Under the pieces are notes generated by a model. That model was given only the letters and a program-made list of their open reading frames with translations. It was not told the DNA's origin and ran no database searches. A stretch of DNA of 64,000 bases from Bacillota bacterium. GTDB taxonomy: Bacteria > Bacillota > Clostridia > Peptostreptococcales > Anaerovoracaceae. The stretch spans positions 1 to 64,000 of the forward strand of contig JAFRVY010000026.1 in the NCBI GenBank assembly GCA_017438285.1, written 5' to 3'. The position numbers were made by a program, and so were the translations under genes. The first letter of the stretch is position 1. The number at the start of each line of letters is the position of its first letter. Of this stretch, positions 43,234-50,801 are shown piece after piece.

Positions 43234-43905
43234 TTAAACGTGCTTCTGCTGCACGCCTTCCTTAATGACAAGTTCCTTCAGGCGCTCAATATGTATATCA
43301 GCCGCATATCTGGCCTCGGTCGGATTGCCGCCTTCGATGGCTCCGATGATGGCCTCATGCTCGTCATACATGTTCTCGGCGCGTCTGAAATCGTCGTAAT
43401 AGATATATCTGAACCTCAGGACCAGTTCCTGAAGCTGCTCGATCATCTGAACGAGGATCTTATTGTGGCTGGAATCGACAATATCTCTGTGGAACTTCGT
43501 ATCGAAGAAAATCATGTCTTCCATGCTTCCTCTGTTGACCGCATCCTTGTACTGCTCGTTGACCTCATGGAGTTCCTTAAGCTTGTCCGACGACATCCTG
43601 TCCGCAGCGAAATAGGCTGCGAGACCTTCCAGATCCTGTCTGACCTCGAGAATCTCGATCATGTCTTCCGTGGAAATCATGGATGCATAGGCGCCGCGTC
43701 TCGGTTCGATGGTAACGAGACCTTCTTTTTCCAGCTTTCTGATCGCTTCTCGGATAGGCGTTCTGCTGACACCCATTTCATCCGCCAGCTCTACTTCCAT
43801 CATTCTGGTCCCCGGAATAATGGCGCCGGTGAGGATCTGCATCTTCAGTTCCTCGTAGACCATTTCCCTCAGTGGCTTGTGATTATGAATATCAAAATTT
43901 AACAT
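43234..43905 (-). CDS. GntR-family regulator, FCD subfamily
   Basis: This 223-aa regulator has a winged-helix domain (VYEELKMQILTGAIIPGTRM and SRTPIREAIRKLEKEGLV, about 14-75) and an all-helical FCD ligand domain (about 80-215) with the metal-type residues D and H in FDTKFHRDIVDSS and DEHEAIIGAI. FCD regulators respond to small organic acids or similar ligands. It follows ispE by 19 bp; the same ispE-GntR order is found in other Clostridia. The target is unknown. Confidence 0.9.
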   Translation of the reverse strand: MLNFDIHNHKPLREMVYEELKMQILTGAIIPGTRMMEVELADEMGVSRTPIREAIRKLEKEGLVTIEPRRGAYASMISTEDMIEILEVRQDLEGLAAYFAADRMSSDKLKELHEVNEQYKDAVNRGSMEDMIFFDTKFHRDIVDSSHNKILVQMIEQLQELVLRFRYIYYDDFRRAENMYDEHEAIIGAIEGGNPTEARYAADIHIERLKELVIKEGVQQKHV

Positions 43906-43924
43906 TTTCGTTCCTCTCTATGTG

Positions 43925-44857
43925 TCAAAATGTTGTTCTCGTCCAGAAGCTTTCGCGGTTGTCTTCCTTGAGCTTCTCACAGATGGCTTTTGCCTGGTCC
44001 CTCGTGTCCGTCAGACCGAATACAGTCGGTCCGCTGCCGCACATCAGTACCGCTTCCGGATTGCACTCATCTTGTATTTTGTTCTTTGTATACACAACTA
44101 TAGGATACCGCTTCAGTGTGAAGTTTTCAAGCACATTGACCATATTTTTTACGACCAAATCCAAATCTTCCGTCTCCAGTCCGCGAATCATCCCGGCCAC
44201 GTCAGGACGCGCCGAAATGTCGACGGTATCGATACCCTGATACACCTCCGCCGTAGAGACGCTGATCGGCGGTTTCGAGAGGACCAGATGGCTCCTGAGC
44301 CCTTTCAAAGGCTTGAGCTCGGTGCCTCTTCCCGTAGCCAGCGCACAGTGGCACGCCAGCGGGTCTTTCGCAAATCTTTCCTTTAGCGCTCTGTTCTCCG
44401 CCGCCTGTCCCATGACGCAGAACGGCACGTCGGATCCGAGCTTCGCACCGATCTCGCAAAGGCTTGCCACATCGAGATCCAGCCCCCAGAGCACGTTCAA
44501 TCCGTGCAGGACTGCTGCGCCGTTGCCGCTTCCTCCCGCGAGACCCGCAGCGACCGGGATGCGCTTCTTGATGTAGATGTCCAGTTTGCCGCCCAGTTCT
44601 TTGCCATAGGCCTCCTTCATGAGGAGCGCCGCCTTGTAAGCGAGGTTCCGCTCGTCCACAGGGAGATAGTGCCTGTTGGTGGCGAGCTTGACCGTCAGGT
44701 CTTTGTTCGATGACGGGCTCCAGCTCATGGAGATATCGTCGCAGAGGAGGATCTGCTGCATGACCATCTCCACCTCGTGGAAGCCGCCTTCCAGAAGCCC
44801 TTTCACATCGAGGCACAGATTGATTTTCCCATATGATCTTAACTGAATTCTGTCCAT
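43925..44857 (-). CDS. ispE: 4-diphosphocytidyl-2-C-methyl-D-erythritol kinase
   Basis: IspE phosphorylates CDP-methylerythritol in the MEP isoprenoid pathway. This 310-aa GHMP kinase begins RSYGKINLCLDV with the catalytic Lys, has the ATP loop PVAAGLAGGSGNGAA, then KLGSDVPFCVMG. A segment of about 20 residues (AENRALKERFAKDPLACHC) separates this from ATGRGTELKPL and makes the protein slightly long. The end is VLMCGSGPTVFGL. It follows the Ig-like membrane protein gene after a hairpin. Confidence 0.94.
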   Translation of the reverse strand: MDRIQLRSYGKINLCLDVKGLLEGGFHEVEMVMQQILLCDDISMSWSPSSNKDLTVKLATNRHYLPVDERNLAYKAALLMKEAYGKELGGKLDIYIKKRIPVAAGLAGGSGNGAAVLHGLNVLWGLDLDVASLCEIGAKLGSDVPFCVMGQAAENRALKERFAKDPLACHCALATGRGTELKPLKGLRSHLVLSKPPISVSTAEVYQGIDTVDISARPDVAGMIRGLETEDLDLVVKNMVNVLENFTLKRYPIVVYTKNKIQDECNPEAVLMCGSGPTVFGLTDTRDQAKAICEKLKEDNRESFWTRTTF

Positions 44858-44870
44858 ATTGCCTTACCAG

Positions 44871-44900
44871 TAAAACAGGCAAGCTATATTAGCTTACCTG
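44871..44900 (-). terminator. Hairpin downstream of the Ig-like membrane protein gene
   Basis: CAGGTAAGCT/AGCTTGCCTG on the minus strand (44891-44900 with 44876-44885, one G-U) has a 5-nt loop and is followed by only four U. It is a weak terminator, so some read-through into ispE is expected. Confidence 0.55.
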
Positions 44901-44910
44901 TCTCTTCCCC

Positions 44911-45861
44911 TTATCTCTTGCCTTTTTTGTTCTTTTTCTTGGAGTTCTTTTTCTTGCCGGACTGACCCTTCGGGTTCGTTGTCCCCCTGGAGTTCTTTGC
45001 CTGGCTCTGCTTTGGTTCCTCGACCTTCTTGCCCTGGTCGGTAACGACCTTTACTTTGTAGGTGCTGCCGGCTTCCGAAATCGGTCTTGGTCCTGAAACT
45101 CTCTTGTTGGATTCCTTTCGAATCTTCTCTATGATCTCGGCTTCGATGGCAGCTTCCGCTTCACGCTGCCTTGCTTCAGCCTCTTCCCTCTTTCTCTTCT
45201 TCTTGCTGTCCCTGGCCACGATCTCTTCCACGGACTTGCCTGTCTTCTTGGCTTCCTTATATGGATTGACAGCAGCCTGCTTCTTCTTCTCTTCCTTTTC
45301 CTTTTCGGCTGCCTTTTTGGTACTTCTCACTGTGAAGAAGACCATACCGCCCATCATGAGTACCATGAGGAGCATGTAGACGACCATGGATTTCTGCTGG
45401 TTCAGCGTCGTGAAGGTAAGATCCTTTTGCTGATACATCTTGGAACCATCAACGGCTGTAAAGTCTCTCTTGATGGTCAGAATGTACTTGTCGCCGCCCT
45501 TGATCTGGTGATCTCTGTCTGCGGAAACAACATCTGCAGCTACTAATATCAGACCCTCTTCCTCGTCATTGTAATAGACCTTGACCGGGATCTTTGTGCC
45601 TTCTGTGCTCTTGAGAACGAACTGCTTGGCGTTGGCCTTCTTGACTTTATCGTTCTTTGGCTTAACGTCCTTATTGAAGTAGATCTTTACAGAGAAGTTG
45701 TCGACCGCGACGCCGTCTGCACCGTCTTCCGGTGATGTCTGCACTACTTCCAGATCGCTCTTGTTGCTTGCCGCCTGATCATTTCCTTCTGCAAAGCTTG
45801 CCGGTACGCATATTGCAGCTGCCAATAATATCATGCATACCAGTGCGCCTATTCTTTTCAT
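44911..45861 (-). CDS. Secreted Ig-like (Big_5) protein with membrane helix and basic cytosolic tail
   Basis: This 316-aa protein has a signal peptide (1-24, cleavage near SFAEG) and a Big_5 bacterial Ig-like domain (about 38-150: SPEDGADGVAVDNFSVKIYF, ending LTFTTL). A membrane helix spans about 158-178 (VVYMLLMVLMMGGMVFF), and a very basic Lys/Arg/Glu-rich tail of about 135 residues ends KKKNKKGKR. The Ig domain should be outside and the tail inside. Its start overlaps the tadA stop by one base. The function is unknown; the tail might bind nucleic acid or phospholipid. Confidence 0.83.
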   Translation of the reverse strand: MKRIGALVCMILLAAAICVPASFAEGNDQAASNKSDLEVVQTSPEDGADGVAVDNFSVKIYFNKDVKPKNDKVKKANAKQFVLKSTEGTKIPVKVYYNDEEEGLILVAADVVSADRDHQIKGGDKYILTIKRDFTAVDGSKMYQQKDLTFTTLNQQKSMVVYMLLMVLMMGGMVFFTVRSTKKAAEKEKEEKKKQAAVNPYKEAKKTGKSVEEIVARDSKKKRKREEAEARQREAEAAIEAEIIEKIRKESNKRVSGPRPISEAGSTYKVKVVTDQGKKVEEPKQSQAKNSRGTTNPKGQSGKKKNSKKKNKKGKR

Positions 45862-46334
45862 TACTTAACTTCCTCCGACTTTCTATTGTTATTTTCTCGT
45901 AGTCTGCTGAAAAAATCCTTTAGGATCTGAGAGCATTCTTCTCTCATGAGCCCCGTTTCTATTTCCACGAAATGGTTGAGCCTCCTGTCCTGCGGGATGT
46001 TGAACACGGAACCGCAGGCTCCTGCCTTCGGGTCCATGGTCCCAATGACGAGCTTCTCGATTCTTGCCCAGACGATAGCGCCGGCGCACATGCTGCACGG
46101 TTCCGCCGTGACGTACATGTGACATCCCGGAAGACGCCAGCCGCCCAGCCTCTGTGAAGCCTGCCTGATCGCAAGCATCTCCGCGTGGGCCGTCGGGTCC
46201 TTTGTCTGCTCTGTCATATTGTGGGCTCTGGCGATAATCTCGCCGTCCCGCACGATCACCGCGCCTACCGGGACTTCTCCCTCGGATGCGGCGATTTCGG
46301 CTTCTTTCAAAGCCTCAACCATGTATTTTTTCAT
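45861..46334 (-). CDS. tadA: tRNA-specific adenosine deaminase
   Basis: TadA converts A34 to inosine in tRNA-Arg(ACG). From the ATG at 46334 the protein is 157 aa, with zinc motif HAE (50-52) and PCSMC (79-83), plus KTAHAE-like spacing typical of the family. The longer frame to 46373 starts with TTG and adds a non-conserved leader, so it is rejected. The ribosome site is weak and the start lies 36 bp after the GNAT stop. Unlike in many Firmicutes, no SRP RNA or dnaX follows. Confidence 0.94.
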   Translation of the reverse strand: MKKYMVEALKEAEIAASEGEVPVGAVIVRDGEIIARAHNMTEQTKDPTAHAEMLAIRQASQRLGGWRLPGCHMYVTAEPCSMCAGAIVWARIEKLVIGTMDPKAGACGSVFNIPQDRRLNHFVEIETGLMREECSQILKDFFSRLRENNNRKSEEVK

Positions 46335-46369
46335 ACGCTTAACAATGTTACCACATTTTAGAGTTGCTA

Positions 46370-46927
46370 TCAAGATTCAAGATTGGCCAGGTATTCTTCT
46401 CTCAGCATTGAGTAGCATCTGACCTCACGAAGGTCTCCGTTATACAGCAGATAGGCTCTTCGGAGAGTTCCCTCGTATCTGAATCCGCACTTTTCGATGA
46501 CCCGCTGGCTCCTGATGTTCGTCTCGCTGGTCCTGATCATGAGGACCTTGAGACTCAGCACATCAAAGGCGTAGCTGATAAGCTTCTTCGCCGCTTCCGT
46601 CATATAGCCGCGTCCCCACCTGCTCTTGGCAAGGGAGTAGCCCATCTCGCGGCTCTGGATCCCCGGCCTGTATTTGTCCGGTTCCAGGCCGATGCTGCCG
46701 ACTACGATGCCGGTCTCTTTCTCGACGATGGCCCATGTCTCGTTGGCACGGAACAGTGTGTCGATGATCATGCGGGATTCCGCCACGCTTTCGTGGGGCT
46801 TCCAGCCCGCATTCGGTCCGACGTCCGGATCTTTGGCATAGTCGTAGAGCTGCGCCGCGTCAGCGCGGGTCCACATTCTCAATATTAGTCTGTCTGTTTC
46901 TATCTGCGGTACTCTGACTTTTTTCAT
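46370..46927 (-). CDS. GNAT acetyltransferase (RimJ/RimL type)
   Basis: This 185-aa protein fits the RimJ/RimL-like GNAT family: IETDRLILRMWTRADAAQLYDY at the start, IVGSIGLEP, MGYSLAKSRWGRGYMTEA (acetyl-CoA loop) and TSETNIRSQRVIEKCGF. It likely N-acetylates a protein or small amine. The target cannot be read from the sequence. It is collinear with ltaS (19 bp gap) and tadA. Confidence 0.9.
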   Translation of the reverse strand: MKKVRVPQIETDRLILRMWTRADAAQLYDYAKDPDVGPNAGWKPHESVAESRMIIDTLFRANETWAIVEKETGIVVGSIGLEPDKYRPGIQSREMGYSLAKSRWGRGYMTEAAKKLISYAFDVLSLKVLMIRTSETNIRSQRVIEKCGFRYEGTLRRAYLLYNGDLREVRCYSMLREEYLANLES

Positions 46928-46946
46928 ATTGTGCTGGTCTGCGCAC

Positions 46947-48932
46947 CTACTCGGTGGTGCTCAGAATCTCCTTGTTTTTCTCGACCTGACTGACCTTCAT
47001 CTTGTCCACATCATCCGGGTTCACTTCCTCGTTGAGTGCCAGTATGTTCGGTCCCAGATAAACCGTCTTCAGCACTTCGCCGTCAAGGGAGATCTTGCTG
47101 AACTCCGTGAAGTTCTGTCCCTTGATGTAGTACTTGTCGCCGATCTGTACGATCTCGTCGATCTTGATCGGTTTGACGCCCATCTTCATATCGCTCGGCT
47201 CGTACGGATTCTTTCCTCCGTAGATGTACTCCTTGCCGTAGAGGATGTCATAGGAAAGCGCCTCCAGGCCCTTCTTATAGTTCTTGTCCTTGCTGTGGTT
47301 CTGGTGATACTTATTGAGCATTCCGGTATCGATGCCGAGTCTCTTGAGAAGCTGCGGACCGATTTCGTAGGAATAGGTGTCTCTGTCACGCATCCTGAGT
47401 CCGTAGTTGCTCCAGATCACGTACTGCGTCTTATACAGGTCTCCCGTCTTCAGCTCTTCTTCGGTCATGTCGAGGGCCGGCAGGTGATCGCCGTAAATGA
47501 CGAGGACGATATCCTCGTCATAGTTCTTGAGGGTCTTGGTTAGATCTTTCAGGAATATATCCATCTCGTACATCTGGTTTGCGAAGTATTCGTAAGCCCA
47601 TTTCTTTTCCTCGGTCGGCGCCTTTGTGACTTTGATCTGCGGATCCGTGAGAACTTCTTCGTCCGGATACTTGCCGTGTCCCTGTACGGAAATGGTGTAG
47701 ATGTAGTCCTTGCCCTTGCTGCTGTCGAGCGCATCGATGATGTTCTCGGTAAGGACGCCGTCCTTCGCCCAGTTCTTAGGCGTCTTTACGACATCATGCA
47801 TATATTCGAGACAAGTGAATGTGTCGAAGCCCAGATTCTTGAAAACAATGTTTCTATTGTAGAAGGCACCCCTGTGATTATGGATCGCATGGGTCGTATA
47901 TCCGATCTGCTTCAGGTCATACGGGATACTCTCGCAGGTCTTTTCTGTCAGGACGCTCTTGTGCGGGTATTCGCCCGGTCCGAAGAACCTTGCGCTGATG
48001 CCGGTCATCGCCTCGAACTCGACGTTGGCCGTTCCCGCGCCGACTGCCGGCACCGTAATATAGCCCGACGTGTTGCTGCGCATCATTTTCCTGAAGAACG
48101 GAATCGGATCTTCGGAATATTCAACATCCTTGACGATGGTTGGGTCCACAAAGGATTCCATCTGCAGGAAGATGATGTTCGGCTTGTCCTTCGTATCGAT
48201 ATCCGCATCCTCTCCCGGTGTGTAGATTCCATCATCGCCCAGTTCACCCTTGTCAAACAGCCCGGTGATCATCTCCTCCGAGTAGCCCTTTGGCTTGTCG
48301 ATGCCTGTCTTGAGCCAGGTGATCAGGAAGGAATACGGAACGCCGTTGTCTCTATATGCGTAGGCTAGGTTTCCAAAGAATGTGTCCAGCACGCCGATGT
48401 GCATTCCGCCGGAGATGGAGCCGACCGTGATGAGCACGATCAGGACAAAGGTCACCGCTGATTTCCTGTAGTCAACCTTCTTCTCCATCGGCCCCAGAAC
48501 CTTATACAGCACCACGATCAAAGCGATGAGCGCCGCCATGGCAATGCAAATGATGACCAGTGTCTTTGTGGAGAAATAGTTGGTCAGGATCGACAGTCCT
48601 TCGCTGAGATTGCTCATGTCTTTTACATTAAACGGGGTCATCCTGTTGGAGAGGATCACTCCGTTCGTAATGCCGAGTGCCAGCCATAACAGCGAAAGCA
48701 GCATCGCGACGAATCTCCTTCGCCTGAAGAACAGCGCTATGGAAAGCACCATGAAGATCAAAAGCGTATTGCACAGAAATACGAGTGGGTGCTGCACCAT
48801 AAACAGAACACTGTCTATAAGCGAGTGTCTGCCCAGTGTTTCTATGATGAGATTCAAAACGACTGCGTTAATAAACAGCATCAATACGTGATGACTCGAT
48901 ATTTGTTTGTAGCGTTCCTTCAGTTTACTCAT
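46947..48932 (-). CDS. LTA synthase family sulfatase
   Basis: This 661-aa protein has about five N-terminal membrane helices (1-200) and an extracellular sulfatase-fold domain. Motifs include NIIFLQMESF (metal Glu), GAGTANVEFEAMTG (catalytic Thr), HNHRGAFYNRN and YGDHLPAL (metal Asp/His). Such enzymes polymerise glycerol phosphate from phosphatidylglycerol into lipoteichoic acid. The C-terminal part beyond 560 is longer than minimal LtaS. It starts 8 bp inside rsmA. Confidence 0.9.
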   Translation of the reverse strand: MSKLKERYKQISSHHVLMLFINAVVLNLIIETLGRHSLIDSVLFMVQHPLVFLCNTLLIFMVLSIALFFRRRRFVAMLLSLLWLALGITNGVILSNRMTPFNVKDMSNLSEGLSILTNYFSTKTLVIICIAMAALIALIVVLYKVLGPMEKKVDYRKSAVTFVLIVLITVGSISGGMHIGVLDTFFGNLAYAYRDNGVPYSFLITWLKTGIDKPKGYSEEMITGLFDKGELGDDGIYTPGEDADIDTKDKPNIIFLQMESFVDPTIVKDVEYSEDPIPFFRKMMRSNTSGYITVPAVGAGTANVEFEAMTGISARFFGPGEYPHKSVLTEKTCESIPYDLKQIGYTTHAIHNHRGAFYNRNIVFKNLGFDTFTCLEYMHDVVKTPKNWAKDGVLTENIIDALDSSKGKDYIYTISVQGHGKYPDEEVLTDPQIKVTKAPTEEKKWAYEYFANQMYEMDIFLKDLTKTLKNYDEDIVLVIYGDHLPALDMTEEELKTGDLYKTQYVIWSNYGLRMRDRDTYSYEIGPQLLKRLGIDTGMLNKYHQNHSKDKNYKKGLEALSYDILYGKEYIYGGKNPYEPSDMKMGVKPIKIDEIVQIGDKYYIKGQNFTEFSKISLDGEVLKTVYLGPNILALNEEVNPDDVDKMKVSQVEKNKEILSTTE

Positions 48933-49818
48933 GCGTCGTATCTCCTGCTGTACTGCGCTCCGCTACCAGATTCGCAATCGCTGCAAATTCTTCAATGCCA
49001 AGCGTCTCCGCTCTTCGGGACGGATCGATTCCTGCCTCTCCCAAAATCTCGCCCACGGCACTCTTGTCGAGTCCGCAGACTCCACTGAGAGAATTGAGCA
49101 GTGTCTTGCGTCTCTTCCCAAAACCGGCTTTGATGCATGCGAAGAACACCTTCTCGTCCTTTAGCTGCGCCGGCTTTTCTTTTCTGATTTTGAAATTGAG
49201 GACCGCCGAATCCACCTTCGGTCTTGGAACGAAAACTTCCTTTGGGACCTTCGCGATCATTTCGACATCACAGTAATACTGCACACATGCCGATATGGCT
49301 CCGTAAGTCCTGCTTCCCGGCCCTGCTTCGATTCTTTCGGCCACTTCCTTCTGCATCATGACGGTCACGCTGTCAGCTTTGACGCCGCTCTCGAAGATCT
49401 GCATGATGATCGGCGTCGTGATGTAGTAAGGAAGATTTCCGATAATCCTGACCGCGCCTGCAAAGGCTCCGGCCCGGACCTGTTCTTCCACGATCTCGTT
49501 CAGGTCCGTCTTCAGGATGTCACGGTTTATGACCTCTATATTGTCATACTCTGCGAGGGTTTCTTCGAGGATCGGGATCAGCCTGCTGTCGATCTCTATA
49601 GCGATGACCTTGGCTGCGGTCTCTGCGGCTGCGGCGGTAAGCACGCCGATGCCGGGACCGATCTCGATCACCAGGTCGTCAGGACCGATGCCGGCCCCCT
49701 CTATGATGCTATCAATGACGTTCCCGTCAGTAATGAAATTCTGTCCGAGACTCTTTGATAGCTGCAGATTATATTTCTGTCTGATTTCTTTTATCGTTGA
49801 AGATGCGTGTAAGTTCAT
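48925..49818 (-). CDS. rsmA: 16S rRNA (A1518/A1519-N6)-dimethyltransferase
   Basis: RsmA (KsgA) dimethylates two adenines near the 3' end of 16S rRNA. This 297-aa protein has KSLGQNFITDGNV, the SAM loop EIGPGIGVLT, and the catalytic NLPYYI motif. The C-terminal four-helix domain ends with CGLDKSAVGEILGEAG. The start at 49818 overlaps rnmV by 50 bp. Conserved sequence begins soon after the start, so the overlap is probably real. It is coupled with rnmV as in other Firmicutes. Confidence 0.95.
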   Translation of the reverse strand: MNLHASSTIKEIRQKYNLQLSKSLGQNFITDGNVIDSIIEGAGIGPDDLVIEIGPGIGVLTAAAAETAAKVIAIEIDSRLIPILEETLAEYDNIEVINRDILKTDLNEIVEEQVRAGAFAGAVRIIGNLPYYITTPIIMQIFESGVKADSVTVMMQKEVAERIEAGPGSRTYGAISACVQYYCDVEMIAKVPKEVFVPRPKVDSAVLNFKIRKEKPAQLKDEKVFFACIKAGFGKRRKTLLNSLSGVCGLDKSAVGEILGEAGIDPSRRAETLGIEEFAAIANLVAERSTAGDTTHE

Positions 49819-50350
49819 CTACCTGCTCTCTCGTTATCCCAAATCTGTTCAGCCTTGCCATGAAGGTCTTGCCGTTCGCATACCCTATGCCCAAAGCCTT
49901 GCCGATATATTTTCTTCTCTCTGCGGAATCACCTGCTCCGGTCAGTCCGAAGCGGAACATGTCCTCTGCTGTGAATCCCGCAGCATCTTCCGCTTTTGCG
50001 CGGTGAGCCTTTGCGAGAGCCTGACGTATGCTCTCGGGCGCTGCGTTCTCGATGCCGATGTCGCCGTCTTTCTCAGCACTGGCTTTATCGAGAAATGCTT
50101 CGCCGGCATCGGGAAAGCGCTCCATGATCCTGCGGCGGATCTGCTCTCCCGCGTGATCCGGGTCGGTGAAGACGATGATTCCGACCGTCTCATAAGCCTT
50201 GGCAATGAGATCCCACGTTTCCTGCCGGATTCCGTAACCGTGGGTCTCAATGGTCAGTGCATCGACGCTTCTCTTGATTGCCGCCGTGTCGTCTCTTCCT
50301 TCGACAACGACAATCTCCTTAATCCTGTTCTTGTTGCTCTTGTTCATCAA
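49769..50350 (-). CDS. rnmV: Ribonuclease M5
   Basis: RNase M5 carries out the final maturation of 5S rRNA in Firmicutes. This 193-aa protein starts with a Toprim domain: EIVVVEGRDDTAAI (catalytic Glu), THGYGI and IIVFTDPDHAGEQIRRRI (DxD). The C-terminal part has GLTGAGDSAERRKYIG. It overlaps the preceding DivIC-like gene by 32 bp and rsmA by 50 bp, i.e. a compact operon. Confidence 0.94.
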   Translation of the reverse strand: MMNKSNKNRIKEIVVVEGRDDTAAIKRSVDALTIETHGYGIRQETWDLIAKAYETVGIIVFTDPDHAGEQIRRRIMERFPDAGEAFLDKASAEKDGDIGIENAAPESIRQALAKAHRAKAEDAAGFTAEDMFRFGLTGAGDSAERRKYIGKALGIGYANGKTFMARLNRFGITREQVDELTRIFNDKRNQTEI

Positions 50351-50786
50351 AAGACTCGTCCTCAGGAATGTAGATCGTTTCGCCCGGTTTTATGAGTTTC
50401 AACTTGCTTCTTGCTTCGTCTTCGACATTTTCTTTGTCATCGGAATTTTTCAGTTCCTTTTCGAGTTCCGCTTTTTCCTGTTCCAACTGCTCCTGCTGCT
50501 TTAACATCTCGTGCTCTTTTGCCTGGAGCTTGATGATGCTCGCGACACTAAAAGCGGCAACGCAGAGGAGCACAGCGGCTATGGCTATAGCAAGAAGTCT
50601 TTTCCTGCTTTGCTTTTTCTTCAAAGTACGCATTCGCCTCAGCTTTCTTTCATTGGATTGGTCTAGCTTTCGCTGTTCTTCCTCCAGCTGCTCCTGTCTT
50701 TTTTCCTGACGTTCGCGGCGAGCCTCATCCATGTCGATGACTTTGCTGCTGTTTTTGAACTCTCTGCTTCTTCTCTTCTTCTTCAT
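50319..50786 (-). CDS. DivIC/FtsL-like septum formation protein
   Basis: This 155-aa bitopic protein has a highly charged cytosolic region (1-62, Arg/Glu/Gln-rich), one membrane helix (about 63-85) and an extracellular coiled coil (KLQAKEHEMLKQQEQLEQEK). It closes with ARSKLKLIKPGETIYIP, the hallmark ending of DivIC/FtsB-type proteins. It likely scaffolds the divisome. Its position between the M23 endopeptidase and rnmV fits an envelope/division role. Confidence 0.85.
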   Translation of the reverse strand: MKKKRRSREFKNSSKVIDMDEARRERQEKRQEQLEEEQRKLDQSNERKLRRMRTLKKKQSRKRLLAIAIAAVLLCVAAFSVASIIKLQAKEHEMLKQQEQLEQEKAELEKELKNSDDKENVEDEARSKLKLIKPGETIYIPEDESFDEQEQQEQD

Positions 50787-50801
50787 CCTCTTTTACCCTT
50801 T

